Below the pieces are notes generated by a model. The model did not search any database. It was not told the origin of the DNA and worked only from the letters and a program-made list of their open reading frames with translations. The translations under genes and the position numbers were made by a program. From the NCBI GenBank assembly GCA_021827485.1, contig JAKAVM010000018.1, positions 1-57,880 on the forward strand: a stretch of 57,880 nucleotides of DNA, given 5' to 3'. The DNA is from Actinomycetes bacterium. GTDB taxonomy: Bacteria > Actinomycetota > Acidimicrobiia > Acidimicrobiales > JAKAVM01. Within the stretch, counting starts at the first letter, position 1, and the number at the start of each line of letters is the position of its first letter. Positions 15,394 through 23,442 of the stretch are shown here, one piece after another.

Positions 15394-15882
15394 ATGAATA
15401 TCTTTGAACTACCTATAAATACGCTTGATGGCCAACCTAGCACTCTCTCAAATTACAAAGGAAAGGTCTTGCTATTGGTGAATGTAGCGTCTAAGTGTGG
15501 ACTCACTCCTCAATATGAGGGTTTGGAGCGCCTGCATGAGAAATATTCAGAAAAAGGCCTCAGTGTTTTAGGTTTTCCATGCAATCAATTCCTTGGCCAA
15601 GAACCAGGAACGGCTCAAGAAATACAAGAGTTTTGCTCAACTACATATGGCATTACATTTCCACTTTTTGAGAAAATTGAGGTAAATGGAGCAAGTCGTC
15701 ATCCGATATATTCCCAACTGGTTCAAGTGGAAGATGATGAAGGAGAAGCTGGTGACATCAAATGGAACTTTGAAAAGTTTCTAGTAAATAGATCTGGTGA
15801 AATTGTTGCGAGGATTAGACCACAAGTTGAGCCAGAAGACCCTCGTGTAGTTGAGCAACTCGAAAAGCTTCTTTCTGAATAG
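15394..15882 (+). CDS. Glutathione peroxidase family thiol peroxidase
   Basis: A 162-residue peroxidase of the GPx family, reducing hydrogen peroxide or lipid hydroperoxides. In actinobacteria it is usually thioredoxin-dependent. Visible motifs are LLVNVASKCGLTPQY with the peroxidatic Cys (not selenocysteine), LGFPCNQF with the Gln and probable resolving Cys, and IKWNFEKFLV with the catalytic Trp and Asn. The ATG at 15394 gives MNIFELPINTLDGQ, the usual family start; a GTG seven codons upstream is an alternative. No redox partner is encoded next to it. Confidence 0.92.
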   Translation: MNIFELPINTLDGQPSTLSNYKGKVLLLVNVASKCGLTPQYEGLERLHEKYSEKGLSVLGFPCNQFLGQEPGTAQEIQEFCSTTYGITFPLFEKIEVNGASRHPIYSQLVQVEDDEGEAGDIKWNFEKFLVNRSGEIVARIRPQVEPEDPRVVEQLEKLLSE

Positions 15883-16040
15883 AATGCCTGCAATTGGGCG
15901 TAAATATTACCTAGTAATTGCATCGATTGCATTTTCTAGCCCGCGTTCATTTGGTGAACGTAACCACTCGGTATCTACAACCGGCATACCTTCAACTGCA
16001 CATGTTCGGAAGAATCCTATTGTGCTTGAGGATCGGATTT

Positions 16041-17027
16041 GTGCAAGTGAACGATGATCAAGTTGCTTTGTTGCGTCAAGAAATAACGGAGATTCGCGAT
16101 CTATGTATTACAAACTCCAAGACCCTAACATATCTCGCCGAGAGTATTGGAAGTGCTGCGACTAGGACCTTGCTGTCAGTATGGCAACAGAGAGTAATTG
16201 AGGCGTGTGGTTTTGCTTTCGAGAAAGTATTACTCGGGGGTTCTTATGGGGCGGTCGAGATACGTTCGCAATCAGGCGAAAGCTTGGTTCTCAAAGTATT
16301 TCCGATTGAGTCAGAGAATAAAGTAAGAAGGGGAGTAGAAGTCGCAAGACAAATAAGGTCTCAAGGGGTACCAGTTCCTCAAGGGCTAAGCGCGGGAACG
16401 GTTGCTGGCGTGACGTTCACTCTTCAACAAAAATGTCCCGGACTTCCACCAAGAAATCTTTCTTTCGTCCAGGCACAACAAATCGTCGAAAACCTTGAGA
16501 AGCAAAAAGAAATTTACGATGCTTCAAACGGGTTTGGTCAACGCCTTATTCAAGCTCTTGTCGAAGGAGACATAGATATCTGGTGTGACCATCTTCCGAT
16601 AATTAGTTTCGGGGGACGACCCACAAAGCTTCTCAGGGAATTACAGAGTATTGGACCCCAGCTTAGTAGCGATTTATTTAGATCTCTTGACGGAGTTCAT
16701 TGGGATGCAAGTCATAGAAATGCGCTTTTTGAGAGTGATCAGCTAACCGCGGTAATAGATTGGGAGGCGGCTATTCAGGGTGATTACAGGTTCGATCTAG
16801 AAAACTTGTACTTTTGGGCTCGCGTGCATCGTGGGAATGAAGTGGATGAAGAGGCATGTGAATATCTGGACAGTTGCGTTCTAAGTAAAGTTGACAGTGA
16901 TGCCAGAGTAGGGCTGTGTGCACTTGTGTGTTTACACCATCTCTATTTCATGACAACGAATCGCCCTGATCTAGTTGATAGTTATATAGATAACGTGGAA
17001 AGATATTTAGCTCCAGCGTGGCGTTAA
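16041..17027 (+). CDS. APH-type phosphotransferase
   Basis: A 328-residue member of the aminoglycoside phosphotransferase/choline kinase-like fold. The nucleotide-binding N-lobe has VLLGGSYGAVEIRSQSGESL and LVLKVFP (the ATP-anchoring Lys). The catalytic loop is HWDASHRNALF (His-x-Asp-x4-Asn), and the metal-binding motif is AVIDWEAA, followed by YRFDLENLYFWARV. A helical N-terminal region of about 60 residues precedes the kinase fold. The start GTG 16041 is chosen for GAGG nine bases upstream; a longer frame from 15918 is unsupported. Substrate unknown: such proteins phosphorylate antibiotics, sugars or amino alcohols. Confidence 0.78.
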   Translation: MQVNDDQVALLRQEITEIRDLCITNSKTLTYLAESIGSAATRTLLSVWQQRVIEACGFAFEKVLLGGSYGAVEIRSQSGESLVLKVFPIESENKVRRGVEVARQIRSQGVPVPQGLSAGTVAGVTFTLQQKCPGLPPRNLSFVQAQQIVENLEKQKEIYDASNGFGQRLIQALVEGDIDIWCDHLPIISFGGRPTKLLRELQSIGPQLSSDLFRSLDGVHWDASHRNALFESDQLTAVIDWEAAIQGDYRFDLENLYFWARVHRGNEVDEEACEYLDSCVLSKVDSDARVGLCALVCLHHLYFMTTNRPDLVDSYIDNVERYLAPAWR

Positions 17028-17168
17028 TTGGCTATTTGGCTTGGCCAACTTCCTCCTTCAACGATTAACCGCGCAGCTTTCCTCTCACGCAACTCGCTCA
17101 CTATCACCAGGAAAGATAGGGTTCGCGACATGATCGTGTTGCGTTATCTCACCGGGTATAGATCTGTC

Positions 17169-17209
17169 TGTCAACTTTAGTTGACAATCTTCTTCCGCGC
17201 ACGTATAAT
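17169..17209 (+). promoter_or_regulatory. Consensus promoter with palindromic operator
   Basis: TTGACA at 17181-17186 and TATAAT at 17204-17209 are separated by exactly 17 bases, a perfect housekeeping-sigma promoter. The expected transcription start falls on the ATG at 17216, so the transcript should be leaderless. A perfect palindrome TGTCAAC-TTTA-GTTGACA (17169-17186) covers the -35 element, a likely operator for the antitoxin. Confidence 0.8.
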
Positions 17210-17215
17210 TTTGAC

Positions 17216-17560
17216 ATGGTTGTGAAGTTGGAATCAGACAATGAAACAAGTGCAGTTCGGATTGCGGTCAAGTCCGATGACCCTTTGGAGCGCCTAAAAG
17301 CTCTCAAGGCTGCTGAGGATCAGATAGAGGGATGGTTTATTGAGACCGTCGCTGACGCTCGCAAACAGAATCAATCTTGGTCCGCGATCGCTGACGCCAT
17401 CGGTGTCTCTCGGCAGGCAGCATGGAAGTTGTATAACGGATTGCTCTCGGCTGTCCTTGACGAAGCCCGGGCAAAGTCTAGTTTGAGCGAAGAGGAAGCA
17501 CTCGAACTCGCACGAACTGAGTTGAAGGAACTAAGGAGGTCTCGGCGGCGGCGGCGGTGA
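17216..17560 (+). CDS. HTH antitoxin-like protein
   Basis: A 114-residue, mostly helical protein. The central SWSAIADAIGVSRQAAWKLY (around residues 55-74) is a clear helix-turn-helix of the type found in small actinobacterial regulators and antitoxins. An amphipathic helix precedes it (LERLKALKAAEDQIEGWF) and a charged C-terminal tail ends in six Arg residues. The gene overlaps the following PIN-type reading frame in GTGA, the standard layout of antitoxin before toxin. The promoter is perfect consensus with a palindrome over the -35 box, fitting autorepression. The antitoxin appears intact whereas the toxin is broken. Confidence 0.75.
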   Translation: MVVKLESDNETSAVRIAVKSDDPLERLKALKAAEDQIEGWFIETVADARKQNQSWSAIADAIGVSRQAAWKLYNGLLSAVLDEARAKSSLSEEEALELARTELKELRRSRRRRR

Positions 17561-17789
17561 GAGTAGTCATCGACGTCAACATTCTTGTTGCATCCGCATT
17601 ATCCTCGGGAAGGTCGGCAGAGCTGATCGACCGATGGCGCAACGAAAAGCAATTCGACGTTGTGGTCTGCCCGATGCTTCTGTTAAGCGATCGCGTGACC
17701 CAGATGACGATTATCTGATCGCTCTTGCCATTGAAACTCGTGCGGATTGCTTAATCTCTGGCGATAAAGATTTACGTCAGTGTCGCTGA
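17557..17789 (+). pseudogene. PIN-domain toxin, internally deleted and frameshifted
   Basis: Frame one from GTG 17557 reads VRVVIDVNILVASALSSGRS and on through RNEKQFDVVVCPMLLL, the first half of a PIN-domain ribonuclease including the first acidic residue (IDVN). It stops at 17718. A second frame then gives DPDDDYLIALAIETRADCLI and SGDKDL up to the stop at 17789. This is the PIN C-terminal half with its acidic residues. The middle helices, roughly 40-50 residues with a further acidic residue, are missing. The open reading frame was therefore lost by an internal deletion that also shifted the frame. The product would be inactive. Residual pairing with the intact antitoxin gene points to a recently dead toxin-antitoxin locus. 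Confidence 0.78.
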
Positions 17790-17837
17790 GATGTTCCGGC
17801 GACTTAGCGAGAGTAGTGGTTATCGCTGAGTTGATAG

Positions 17838-18311
17838 TTATGCTGAATCAACTTTGTTACAGTTAGAACAGATGCCAGTGAGATCAATTCTATGCCCCGT
17901 AACTTGGAAATCTATCTGATCCATTACCATCTCTGCGGCACGGGAAAGTGCTCGTTCTAAGTTACTATTCGAGCTTAAGTCGTTTACATCTCCACATTGC
18001 TCGCAAATCAAATGGTGGTGGTGATTTCCAGTTAGGGCTTCGGCTAATTCGTAAAGACCCAAGTCCTCTGAGGCAATTAGCCTTCTGACGACACCGCAAT
18101 CTTCAAGTATCGCCAGGTTGCGATAAGCAGTTGAGATTGGAAGATTGATAGATCGTTGAGACGCGACCGCTAGTATCTCACTTAGCGACGCAGGTTTAGA
18201 TAGCTCGAAGAGAACTCGAACTATTGACTTGCGATGGGTGGTATACCGCTGGTTTTTCTCCGCCAAGAGTTCTTCGACGGAACTATGACATTTGTCTTGT
18301 GTATCGATCAC
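17838..18311 (-). CDS. zur: Fur-family metal regulator (probably Zur)
   Basis: A 157-residue Fur-type repressor. The winged helix covers residues 20-95 (TTHRKSIVRVLFELSKPASL, LPISTAYRNLAILEDCGVVR). The dimerisation part has HHHHLICEQCGDV and a second pair CSNCNK, giving the structural zinc site of four Cys. Fur members use a metal as co-repressor. Divergent orientation to a zinc/manganese-type ABC importer, with a palindrome on that promoter, argues for Zur or a manganese sensor rather than iron-sensing Fur. The start is GTG 18311. The C-terminus reads RIDLTGICSNCNKVDSA, normal for the family. Confidence 0.85.
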   Translation of the reverse strand: MIDTQDKCHSSVEELLAEKNQRYTTHRKSIVRVLFELSKPASLSEILAVASQRSINLPISTAYRNLAILEDCGVVRRLIASEDLGLYELAEALTGNHHHHLICEQCGDVNDLSSNSNLERALSRAAEMVMDQIDFQVTGHRIDLTGICSNCNKVDSA

Positions 18312-18353
18312 TTCATTCTCTACCTCAATTTCACCGATTGGCTCTTATTCTAT

Positions 18354-18387
18354 TTGACTTATTTAGTAATGAGAACTATTCTCATTA
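18354..18387 (+). promoter_or_regulatory. Importer promoter with perfect Zur-type palindrome
   Basis: TTGACT (18354-18359), a 17-base spacer and TATTCT (18377-18382) put the start of transcription at or next to the ATG at 18389. TAATGAGAA-CTA-TTCTCATTA (18367-18387) is a perfect 9-bp inverted repeat covering the spacer and -10 element. It resembles Fur/Zur boxes in arm composition. Binding here would block RNA polymerase directly. Confidence 0.75.
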
Positions 18388-18388
18388 T

Positions 18389-19399
18389 ATGGTCAAGCTT
18401 GGGTCCTTTTACAAGTTCAATCGACAAGTTGCAATTTTAGCTGTTGCAATTTCACTTCTAGCTGGATGTTCTAGGGGGTCTAACTCGCATTCCTTGGCGG
18501 CCCAGAGTGCTCCAAGCGTTCGACATCCAGAAAAATCATCAGGGAGTACACCTGCGCCAGGACACTCCGTTACCAAAATTAAGGCTCTCGGCACCGAAAA
18601 TGAGTATGCGAATCTGATTAGCCAAATTGGCGGAAAATACGTAGAAGTTTCGGCAATTATGAGCAACCCAAATGCAGATCCACATACTTTTGAGGCAAGT
18701 CCTACAATCGTAAGGCAAATCGACTCTGCAATCTTGATAGTGCAAAATGGACTTGGCTACGACACCTTCATGAATAAAATCGAACAGGCAAGTCCCAATT
18801 TGAGGCGTCAAATTATAGATGCGCAAACTTTACTTCGGCTTCCGGATTCAACTGGCAATCCGCATCTATGGTATGACCCGGAAAATATGTTGTTAGTTGC
18901 TCAAGCAATAGCACGATCACTTTCGAATCTTGAGCCATCTAACAGCCAATATTTTAGTCTGAATCTTTCAAAATTTATTAACTCTCTTACCCCGATTTCG
19001 CAATCTATCGCCAACTTGAAAGCTCAATTCAAAAATGCACCGGTTGCAACCACAGAGCCAGTTGCTGATTATCTTTTACGAGCGTGCGGTCTTGATAACA
19101 AGACGCCATGGGCACTTCAAGACGACATAATGAATGGGACTGATCCATCCCCACAAAGTATTTCAGAGGAAACGCATCTAATCGAACACCACCAGGTAAA
19201 AGCGCTAGTATATAACCGCCAAGTGACAGACAGTATTACTAGTAGCTTCGTAGACTTAGCAAAGCAGTATCGTATTCCGATTGTTGGAGTATACGAAACT
19301 ATGCCGACTCCAGGTTTCGACTACCAGTCTTGGATGTTGGCAGAGATTAATGCCCTACGATCTGCTCTTGAATCTGGTAAATCTACGACAGGTTTATAG
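18389..19399 (+). CDS. znuA: Metal ABC transporter substrate-binding lipoprotein
   Basis: A 336-residue cluster A-I (TroA/ZnuA) binding protein anchored by a lipobox: the signal peptide ends ISLLAGC. Metal ligands expected for the family are visible: His in NADPHTFEASP, His in GNPHLWYDPEN, Glu in ATTEPVADYLL, and an acidic residue in GVYETMPTPGF. There is no His-rich loop of the Gram-negative ZnuA type, so zinc versus manganese is not settled by sequence; the Zur-like operator favours zinc. The start ATG 18389 is chosen over the longer frame from 18224 because it gives a proper signal peptide and sits at the end of the promoter. The ATPase gene follows three bases later. Confidence 0.86.
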   Translation: MVKLGSFYKFNRQVAILAVAISLLAGCSRGSNSHSLAAQSAPSVRHPEKSSGSTPAPGHSVTKIKALGTENEYANLISQIGGKYVEVSAIMSNPNADPHTFEASPTIVRQIDSAILIVQNGLGYDTFMNKIEQASPNLRRQIIDAQTLLRLPDSTGNPHLWYDPENMLLVAQAIARSLSNLEPSNSQYFSLNLSKFINSLTPISQSIANLKAQFKNAPVATTEPVADYLLRACGLDNKTPWALQDDIMNGTDPSPQSISEETHLIEHHQVKALVYNRQVTDSITSSFVDLAKQYRIPIVGVYETMPTPGFDYQSWMLAEINALRSALESGKSTTGL

Positions 19400-19402
19400 A
19401 TT

Positions 19403-20203
19403 GTGACCAATGCAATATCCTCACTTGAGCTAGATCAAGTAAGTATTTGGCTTGGTGGAAAACAGATTCTGAGCGAGGTAAGTTTTGCAATCGCACCTGG
19501 CGAGTTCACCGGGCTCATTGGAACGAATGGGGCAGGAAAGACAACAGTTTTTCGAGCAATCCTTGGACAAATTCGCCCGAGTGGGGGAAAGGTAATCATT
19601 GCTGGTCGAGATCGATCCAAAGGTGATACTTCGGTTGGCTATGTCCCGCAAAAAGTCCAAATTGATCCTGATGTGCCATTGCGGGCTCGCGACCTAGTCG
19701 CGCTTGGATTGGACGGGAGAACATTGGGTTTGTCTAAGCGTTCCGTCGCCGACAAAGAACTAATTGAAGAGACATTGGTGGCAGTTGGGGCAGAGACCAT
19801 TGCGAACAGACGAGTTGGGACTCTATCAGGAGGTGAGTTGCAGAGAGTCCTTATAGGGCATGCGATAATAAGCCGTCCACAAATTCTGCTCTTGGACGAA
19901 CCGTTGGCCAATTTAGATATCAAGAGTGAGCACGAGATAGTGGATCTCTTATCCACCATTACTACGGACCAGAACTTATCTATCCTAATTTCAGCACATG
20001 ATATGAACTCGCTGCTTCCATTTATGGATCGAGTTATCTATCTCGCCGGTGGCCGCTGTGCCAGCGGAACTGCAGAGCAAGTTATTCGTACTGAAGTGCT
20101 GAGCGAGCTTTATGGCTTTCGGGTTTCGGTAATTCATGTTGATGGGAGAGTAGTGATACTTGCCGACCCCCCTCCAATGCAGGCCAAGAACAAAGTAACT
20201 TGA
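19403..20203 (+). CDS. znuC: Metal ABC transporter ATP-binding protein
   Basis: A 266-residue ABC ATPase. Walker A is GTNGAGKTT, the signature motif LSGGELQRVLIG, Walker B ILLLDEPLANLD, and the switch His is in LISAHDMNSLL. The Q-loop sits in VGYVPQKVQID. It starts at GTG 19403, directly after the lipoprotein stop, and overlaps the first permease gene in TGATG. It powers the importer formed with the two following permeases, and should be co-regulated by the palindrome upstream of the lipoprotein gene. Confidence 0.92.
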   Translation: MTNAISSLELDQVSIWLGGKQILSEVSFAIAPGEFTGLIGTNGAGKTTVFRAILGQIRPSGGKVIIAGRDRSKGDTSVGYVPQKVQIDPDVPLRARDLVALGLDGRTLGLSKRSVADKELIEETLVAVGAETIANRRVGTLSGGELQRVLIGHAIISRPQILLLDEPLANLDIKSEHEIVDLLSTITTDQNLSILISAHDMNSLLPFMDRVIYLAGGRCASGTAEQVIRTEVLSELYGFRVSVIHVDGRVVILADPPPMQAKNKVT

Positions 20204-21120
20204 TGAGAATAGTTGCTTCGTTTCTAATTGAGCCAGGATTTTTTTCTAGCGCAGTCGTACGTAACGCTCTAATAACCGGCGCGATTGTTGCATTGGTCTC
20301 TGCAATGGTTGGAGTCTTTACTGTTATTAGAAGCCAGTCTTTTGCTGGTCATGCTATGAGTGATATGAGCACTCTGGGAGGGTCTGGTTCGTTCCTTATC
20401 GGGATAAATCCTCTCTTGGGTTTCGTGGCTGCCAGCTTTGCACTGTCTGGAACAATGGAACTGCTAGGTGTCGAGCGGCGTCGAGGTAGGGATGTAGCTA
20501 CAGGAATAGTCTTGGGGGGAGCATTGGGAGTATCGGCGCTATTTCTATACTTGGATGCTCGTTCGCAATCTACAACAGGAGCTGCTGTTACGATATTATT
20601 CGGTTCACTCTTTGCTCAAAGTTCAGCAAGGGTACCAATTATGATTGCTCTTGGGCTCGGCGGCGTAATCGTTTTGGGAATTATCTATCGACCGCTCTTA
20701 CTTAGTTCCATTAGCCCTGACTTGGCACTGGCGCAAGGAATAAGAGTTCGGCTTCTTAGTTTTCTTTTTCTTAGCGTAATGGGGGTGTCGGTTGCACTTA
20801 CCTCGATTGAGATTGGTACTATTCTTAGCACTGCACTTCTAATCGGACCAGCATCAAGCGCTCTTAGATTCTCTAGGACTCCAGCAATTGCAATGCTTTG
20901 CGCCTGCTCAATTGGGCTTATAGCAAGTTGGTTAGGAATCCTTCTTGCCTATGACAGTTACTATTGGCCACCCAAGCAACGCGGATGGCCAGTTAGTTTT
21001 TTCGTCGTCGTGTTTATCTTTTTATTTTATCTAGCGTCGAGTTTCAAGGAACGTAATTCTCTATTACGCCGGAAAAATATAAGTCTTGATAGAGATACCA
21101 ATTTGGAGGTTACAAGCTGA
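20203..21120 (+). CDS. znuB: Metal ABC transporter permease (ABC-3 family), first
   Basis: A 305-residue polytopic membrane protein of the ABC-3 family. ALITGAIVALVSAMVGVFTV and RSQSFAGHAMSDMSTLGGSG are the typical opening, where the family conserves the 'F..HA....' motif. ISPDLALAQGIRVRLL carries the EAA-like coupling segment and TALLIGPASSALRFSRTP the late helices. About eight or nine membrane helices can be traced. Start ATG 20203 overlaps the ATPase stop in TGATG; a TTG one codon upstream is an alternative. The second permease repeats the same architecture, implying a heterodimeric channel. Confidence 0.88.
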   Translation: MRIVASFLIEPGFFSSAVVRNALITGAIVALVSAMVGVFTVIRSQSFAGHAMSDMSTLGGSGSFLIGINPLLGFVAASFALSGTMELLGVERRRGRDVATGIVLGGALGVSALFLYLDARSQSTTGAAVTILFGSLFAQSSARVPIMIALGLGGVIVLGIIYRPLLLSSISPDLALAQGIRVRLLSFLFLSVMGVSVALTSIEIGTILSTALLIGPASSALRFSRTPAIAMLCACSIGLIASWLGILLAYDSYYWPPKQRGWPVSFFVVVFIFLFYLASSFKERNSLLRRKNISLDRDTNLEVTS

Positions 21121-21920
21121 TGTTCTCGCGAGAGATGATTAATACGTGGGAGGTGGCTACCATAGTTGCTATCGTTGCGGGAATTGTAGGATTTTTTGTC
21201 GTGTTACGAGGGGCATCATTTGTTGCCCATGCAGTTCCAAATGCGTCCTTTGCAGGGGCAGCAGGCGCTACCTTAATTGGGCTGAATACCATCTTCGGGC
21301 TTGGTGTTTTTGCACTTGCAAGCGCCCTTGGGATCGGGTGGTTGTCAAAGCGCGGGCGTTCTGACGCTGTTACTGCTCTAATCTTGACTCTAATGCTCGC
21401 GATCGGCGCTTTATTTCTTAGTTGGAGTTCAGAGTATGCTTCGCAAGTCTACTCACTCCTTTTTGGCGAAGTACTTGGGGTTGCCTCCAATGACGTTGGA
21501 ATAACGACAATTCTCGGTGCAGTAGCGGTCATCGGTATCATGGTATTCTACCGCCCATTACTACTTAGCTCTGTCGTTCCAGATATTGCTCAGTCAAAGC
21601 GAATCAATATTTTCCGTGTTGAAATTATCTTTCTATTAATTGTCGCCTTAGTTTCAACAATGGCAGTGCCTGTCGTCGGGACGTTATTGATGTTCACACT
21701 CATGGTAGGTCCCCCTGCATCGGCACGATCATTTGCCGATTCACCCAGAGTCGTTATTATCATTTCTGTAACTATCGCACTCATAATAGTTTGGCTATCT
21801 GTGATTATCTCTTACGCTACAGACTGGCCTATTGGTTTCTATGTTGGAACTCTCGGAGTAGTTTCCTTCCTCATGGGGCGGATTTGGTCTCATGCAAGAA
21901 GTGGGCGTGGAATCGAGTAA
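21120..21920 (+). CDS. Metal ABC transporter permease (ABC-3 family), second
   Basis: A 266-residue ABC-3 permease, shorter than its partner. It shows RGASFVAHAVPNASFAGAAG near the N-terminus, VVPDIAQSKRINIFRVEIIF as the coupling region, and GTLLMFTLMVGPPASARSFA in the late helices, matching the first permease segment for segment. It starts in TGATG overlapping the first permease stop. The last 50 bases overlap the convergent hydrolase gene on the minus strand. Having two different permease genes rather than one is common in actinobacterial zinc and manganese importers. Confidence 0.87.
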   Translation: MFSREMINTWEVATIVAIVAGIVGFFVVLRGASFVAHAVPNASFAGAAGATLIGLNTIFGLGVFALASALGIGWLSKRGRSDAVTALILTLMLAIGALFLSWSSEYASQVYSLLFGEVLGVASNDVGITTILGAVAVIGIMVFYRPLLLSSVVPDIAQSKRINIFRVEIIFLLIVALVSTMAVPVVGTLLMFTLMVGPPASARSFADSPRVVIIISVTIALIIVWLSVIISYATDWPIGFYVGTLGVVSFLMGRIWSHARSGRGIE

Positions 21921-22914
21921 GTGTAGCAACCTGTGCTTGGCCGTTGCCACCTGAACTAGCTGGTTCTGGCCTGAAATCTATGTCCTCAAGTGCAGCGATA
22001 CAGGCTGCGAAAGAGGATTCAAGAGCTTTGAGATTGTATCCTCCCTCGAGAAAAAATATAGTCCTCTGTTTAATCGAGGTTAGTGACACGATCCATCTGG
22101 TCATGTCGTAATAATCACCAGCGGTTAGACCCATTGTTGCAAGGGGGTCATCTCGGTGTGCATCAAAGCCCGCGGAGACCAAGATCCAATCGGGCGCGAA
22201 CTTTTCTATAGAGGGCGTTGCAATAGTTTCAAGAACACATCTAACACGGTCTCCCGTGGAACCGCTTGGGAGCGGGAGATTGACGTTGAGCCCGGTAGCA
22301 TCTTTCCCCCCAATTTCATCCATCATCCCGGTGTGAGGGTAAAGAGGAGACTGGTGCACGGAAACGTATAAGACATTTGGATTATTCCAAAATATCTCTT
22401 GCGTTCCATTTCCATGATGAACGTCCCAGTCTATAATCGCCACTTTGTTGCCCTGGGAAACAAGTTTGGCAGCACAGACAGCTACATTGTTAATTAGGCA
22501 GAAACCCATTGCATTGGAGACTCGTGCGTGATGGCCAGGTGGACGTTGAGCAACAAAGGCATAATCGGCTAGCCCGCTACTCAGAGCTTCTATTGAGCTA
22601 ATTCCTGCACCACAGCAGTAAAGGGCAGTTTCATACGAGCCAGGGCTAAGCCACGTATCAGGATCAAGCGAATTTCCTGCACCAGTTAGTGGTGCAGAGA
22701 TCTGATTTAGATAGGTGCCGGAATGAACAAGCAATAAATCCTCTAGCGTTGCTTTGCGTAGTAGGGATTGAATTACACTTTGATCAACCAGGGCATCAGC
22801 AATCTGTGGATATTTGAGGGCCCGTTCGATGGCATTAATTCTGCTTCTGGATTCGGGATGCCCGTTAGGAGTTATGTGATTGTCTAAACTTGATTCTGCA
22901 AAGACTAAGAGCAT
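21871..22914 (-). CDS. Histone deacetylase / acetoin utilisation family hydrolase
   Basis: A 347-residue zinc-dependent deacetylase of the class II HDAC-like/acetylpolyamine amidohydrolase superfamily. It has RPPGHHARVSNAMGFCLINN (active-site His pair), VAIIDWDVHHGNGTQEIF (Asp and His zinc ligands), VSAGFDAHRDDPL (third zinc ligand), and FLEGGYN with the Gly-Gly-Tyr of the active site. Bacterial members deacetylate acetylated proteins or polyamines; the substrate here is unknown. The ATG at 22914 gives MLLVFAESS; a TTG three codons earlier is possible. A likely promoter (TTGAGT, 16 bases, TATAAT on the minus strand) lies just upstream. Its 3' end overlaps the permease gene by 50 bases. Confidence 0.9.
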   Translation of the reverse strand: MLLVFAESSLDNHITPNGHPESRSRINAIERALKYPQIADALVDQSVIQSLLRKATLEDLLLVHSGTYLNQISAPLTGAGNSLDPDTWLSPGSYETALYCCGAGISSIEALSSGLADYAFVAQRPPGHHARVSNAMGFCLINNVAVCAAKLVSQGNKVAIIDWDVHHGNGTQEIFWNNPNVLYVSVHQSPLYPHTGMMDEIGGKDATGLNVNLPLPSGSTGDRVRCVLETIATPSIEKFAPDWILVSAGFDAHRDDPLATMGLTAGDYYDMTRWIVSLTSIKQRTIFFLEGGYNLKALESSFAACIAALEDIDFRPEPASSGGNGQAQVATLTRFHAHFLHETKSAP

Positions 22915-22973
22915 CTCACACAAAATTATAAACAGGCCCTTGGCGTACTCAAAAATATCTTAGAGTAATTAAC

Positions 22974-23006
22974 TTGGTTACAGCTAACTGATCTATTAGA
23001 ATAGAT
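22974..23006 (+). promoter_or_regulatory. Promoter with palindrome on the -10 box
   Basis: TTGGTT (22974-22979), 17 bases, TAGAAT (22997-23002). The palindrome ATCTATT-AG-AATAGAT (22991-23006) has perfect 7-bp arms and covers the -10 element. It precedes the XRE regulator gene, whose AGGAGG site is at about 23018, so the regulator probably represses its own operon. Confidence 0.7.
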
Positions 23007-23028
23007 TACATAGCCTAGGAGGTTCACG

Positions 23029-23442
23029 ATGCCATCGATAGCGAAGAAGCGCCAATACAAGTCTAGAGGTCAGTACGATGATAGCAATATGCCGAACTGG
23101 TGGTGGCCTTATGAAGGGGTCGGTGGAAATGTTATTAAGCTAACAAGACAAGAAGTAGGGATTACCCAAGCCGAGCTAGCAAGACGTTCTGGTATATCTA
23201 AGTCACTTGTTAGCGAGTACGAGACTGGCAAGAAAGATTGTACTGTAAACGTACTTATACGCTTGATTGCTGCATGTGACCGAGAAGTACGTTTTCAGGT
23301 TCTCCCCTTGTCCTCCACTGACCGAGTTCAATATGAAGCAGATGCTATAGCAAGACGCAAAGGATGGAGCAAAGTTACTACCAATAGCATCAAAGTTTTG
23401 TCGATTCGACCATACGTTCCTAGAAGTCATCGTGCATCCTAA
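23029..23442 (+). CDS. XRE-family regulator, candidate antitoxin
   Basis: A 137-residue protein with a central XRE helix-turn-helix: VIKLTRQEVGITQAELARRS and GISKSLVSEYETGKKDCTV (around residues 36-74). A basic N-terminal extension contains MPNWWWPYEG. After the HTH, LIRLIAACDREVRFQVLPL is typical of HipB-like and other toxin-antitoxin regulators. A good AGGAGG lies ahead of the ATG at 23029, and a palindrome sits on the promoter. The gene overlaps the nucleotidyltransferase-like gene by 11 bases, the usual coupling of an antitoxin with its partner. Confidence 0.8.
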   Translation: MPSIAKKRQYKSRGQYDDSNMPNWWWPYEGVGGNVIKLTRQEVGITQAELARRSGISKSLVSEYETGKKDCTVNVLIRLIAACDREVRFQVLPLSSTDRVQYEADAIARRKGWSKVTTNSIKVLSIRPYVPRSHRAS

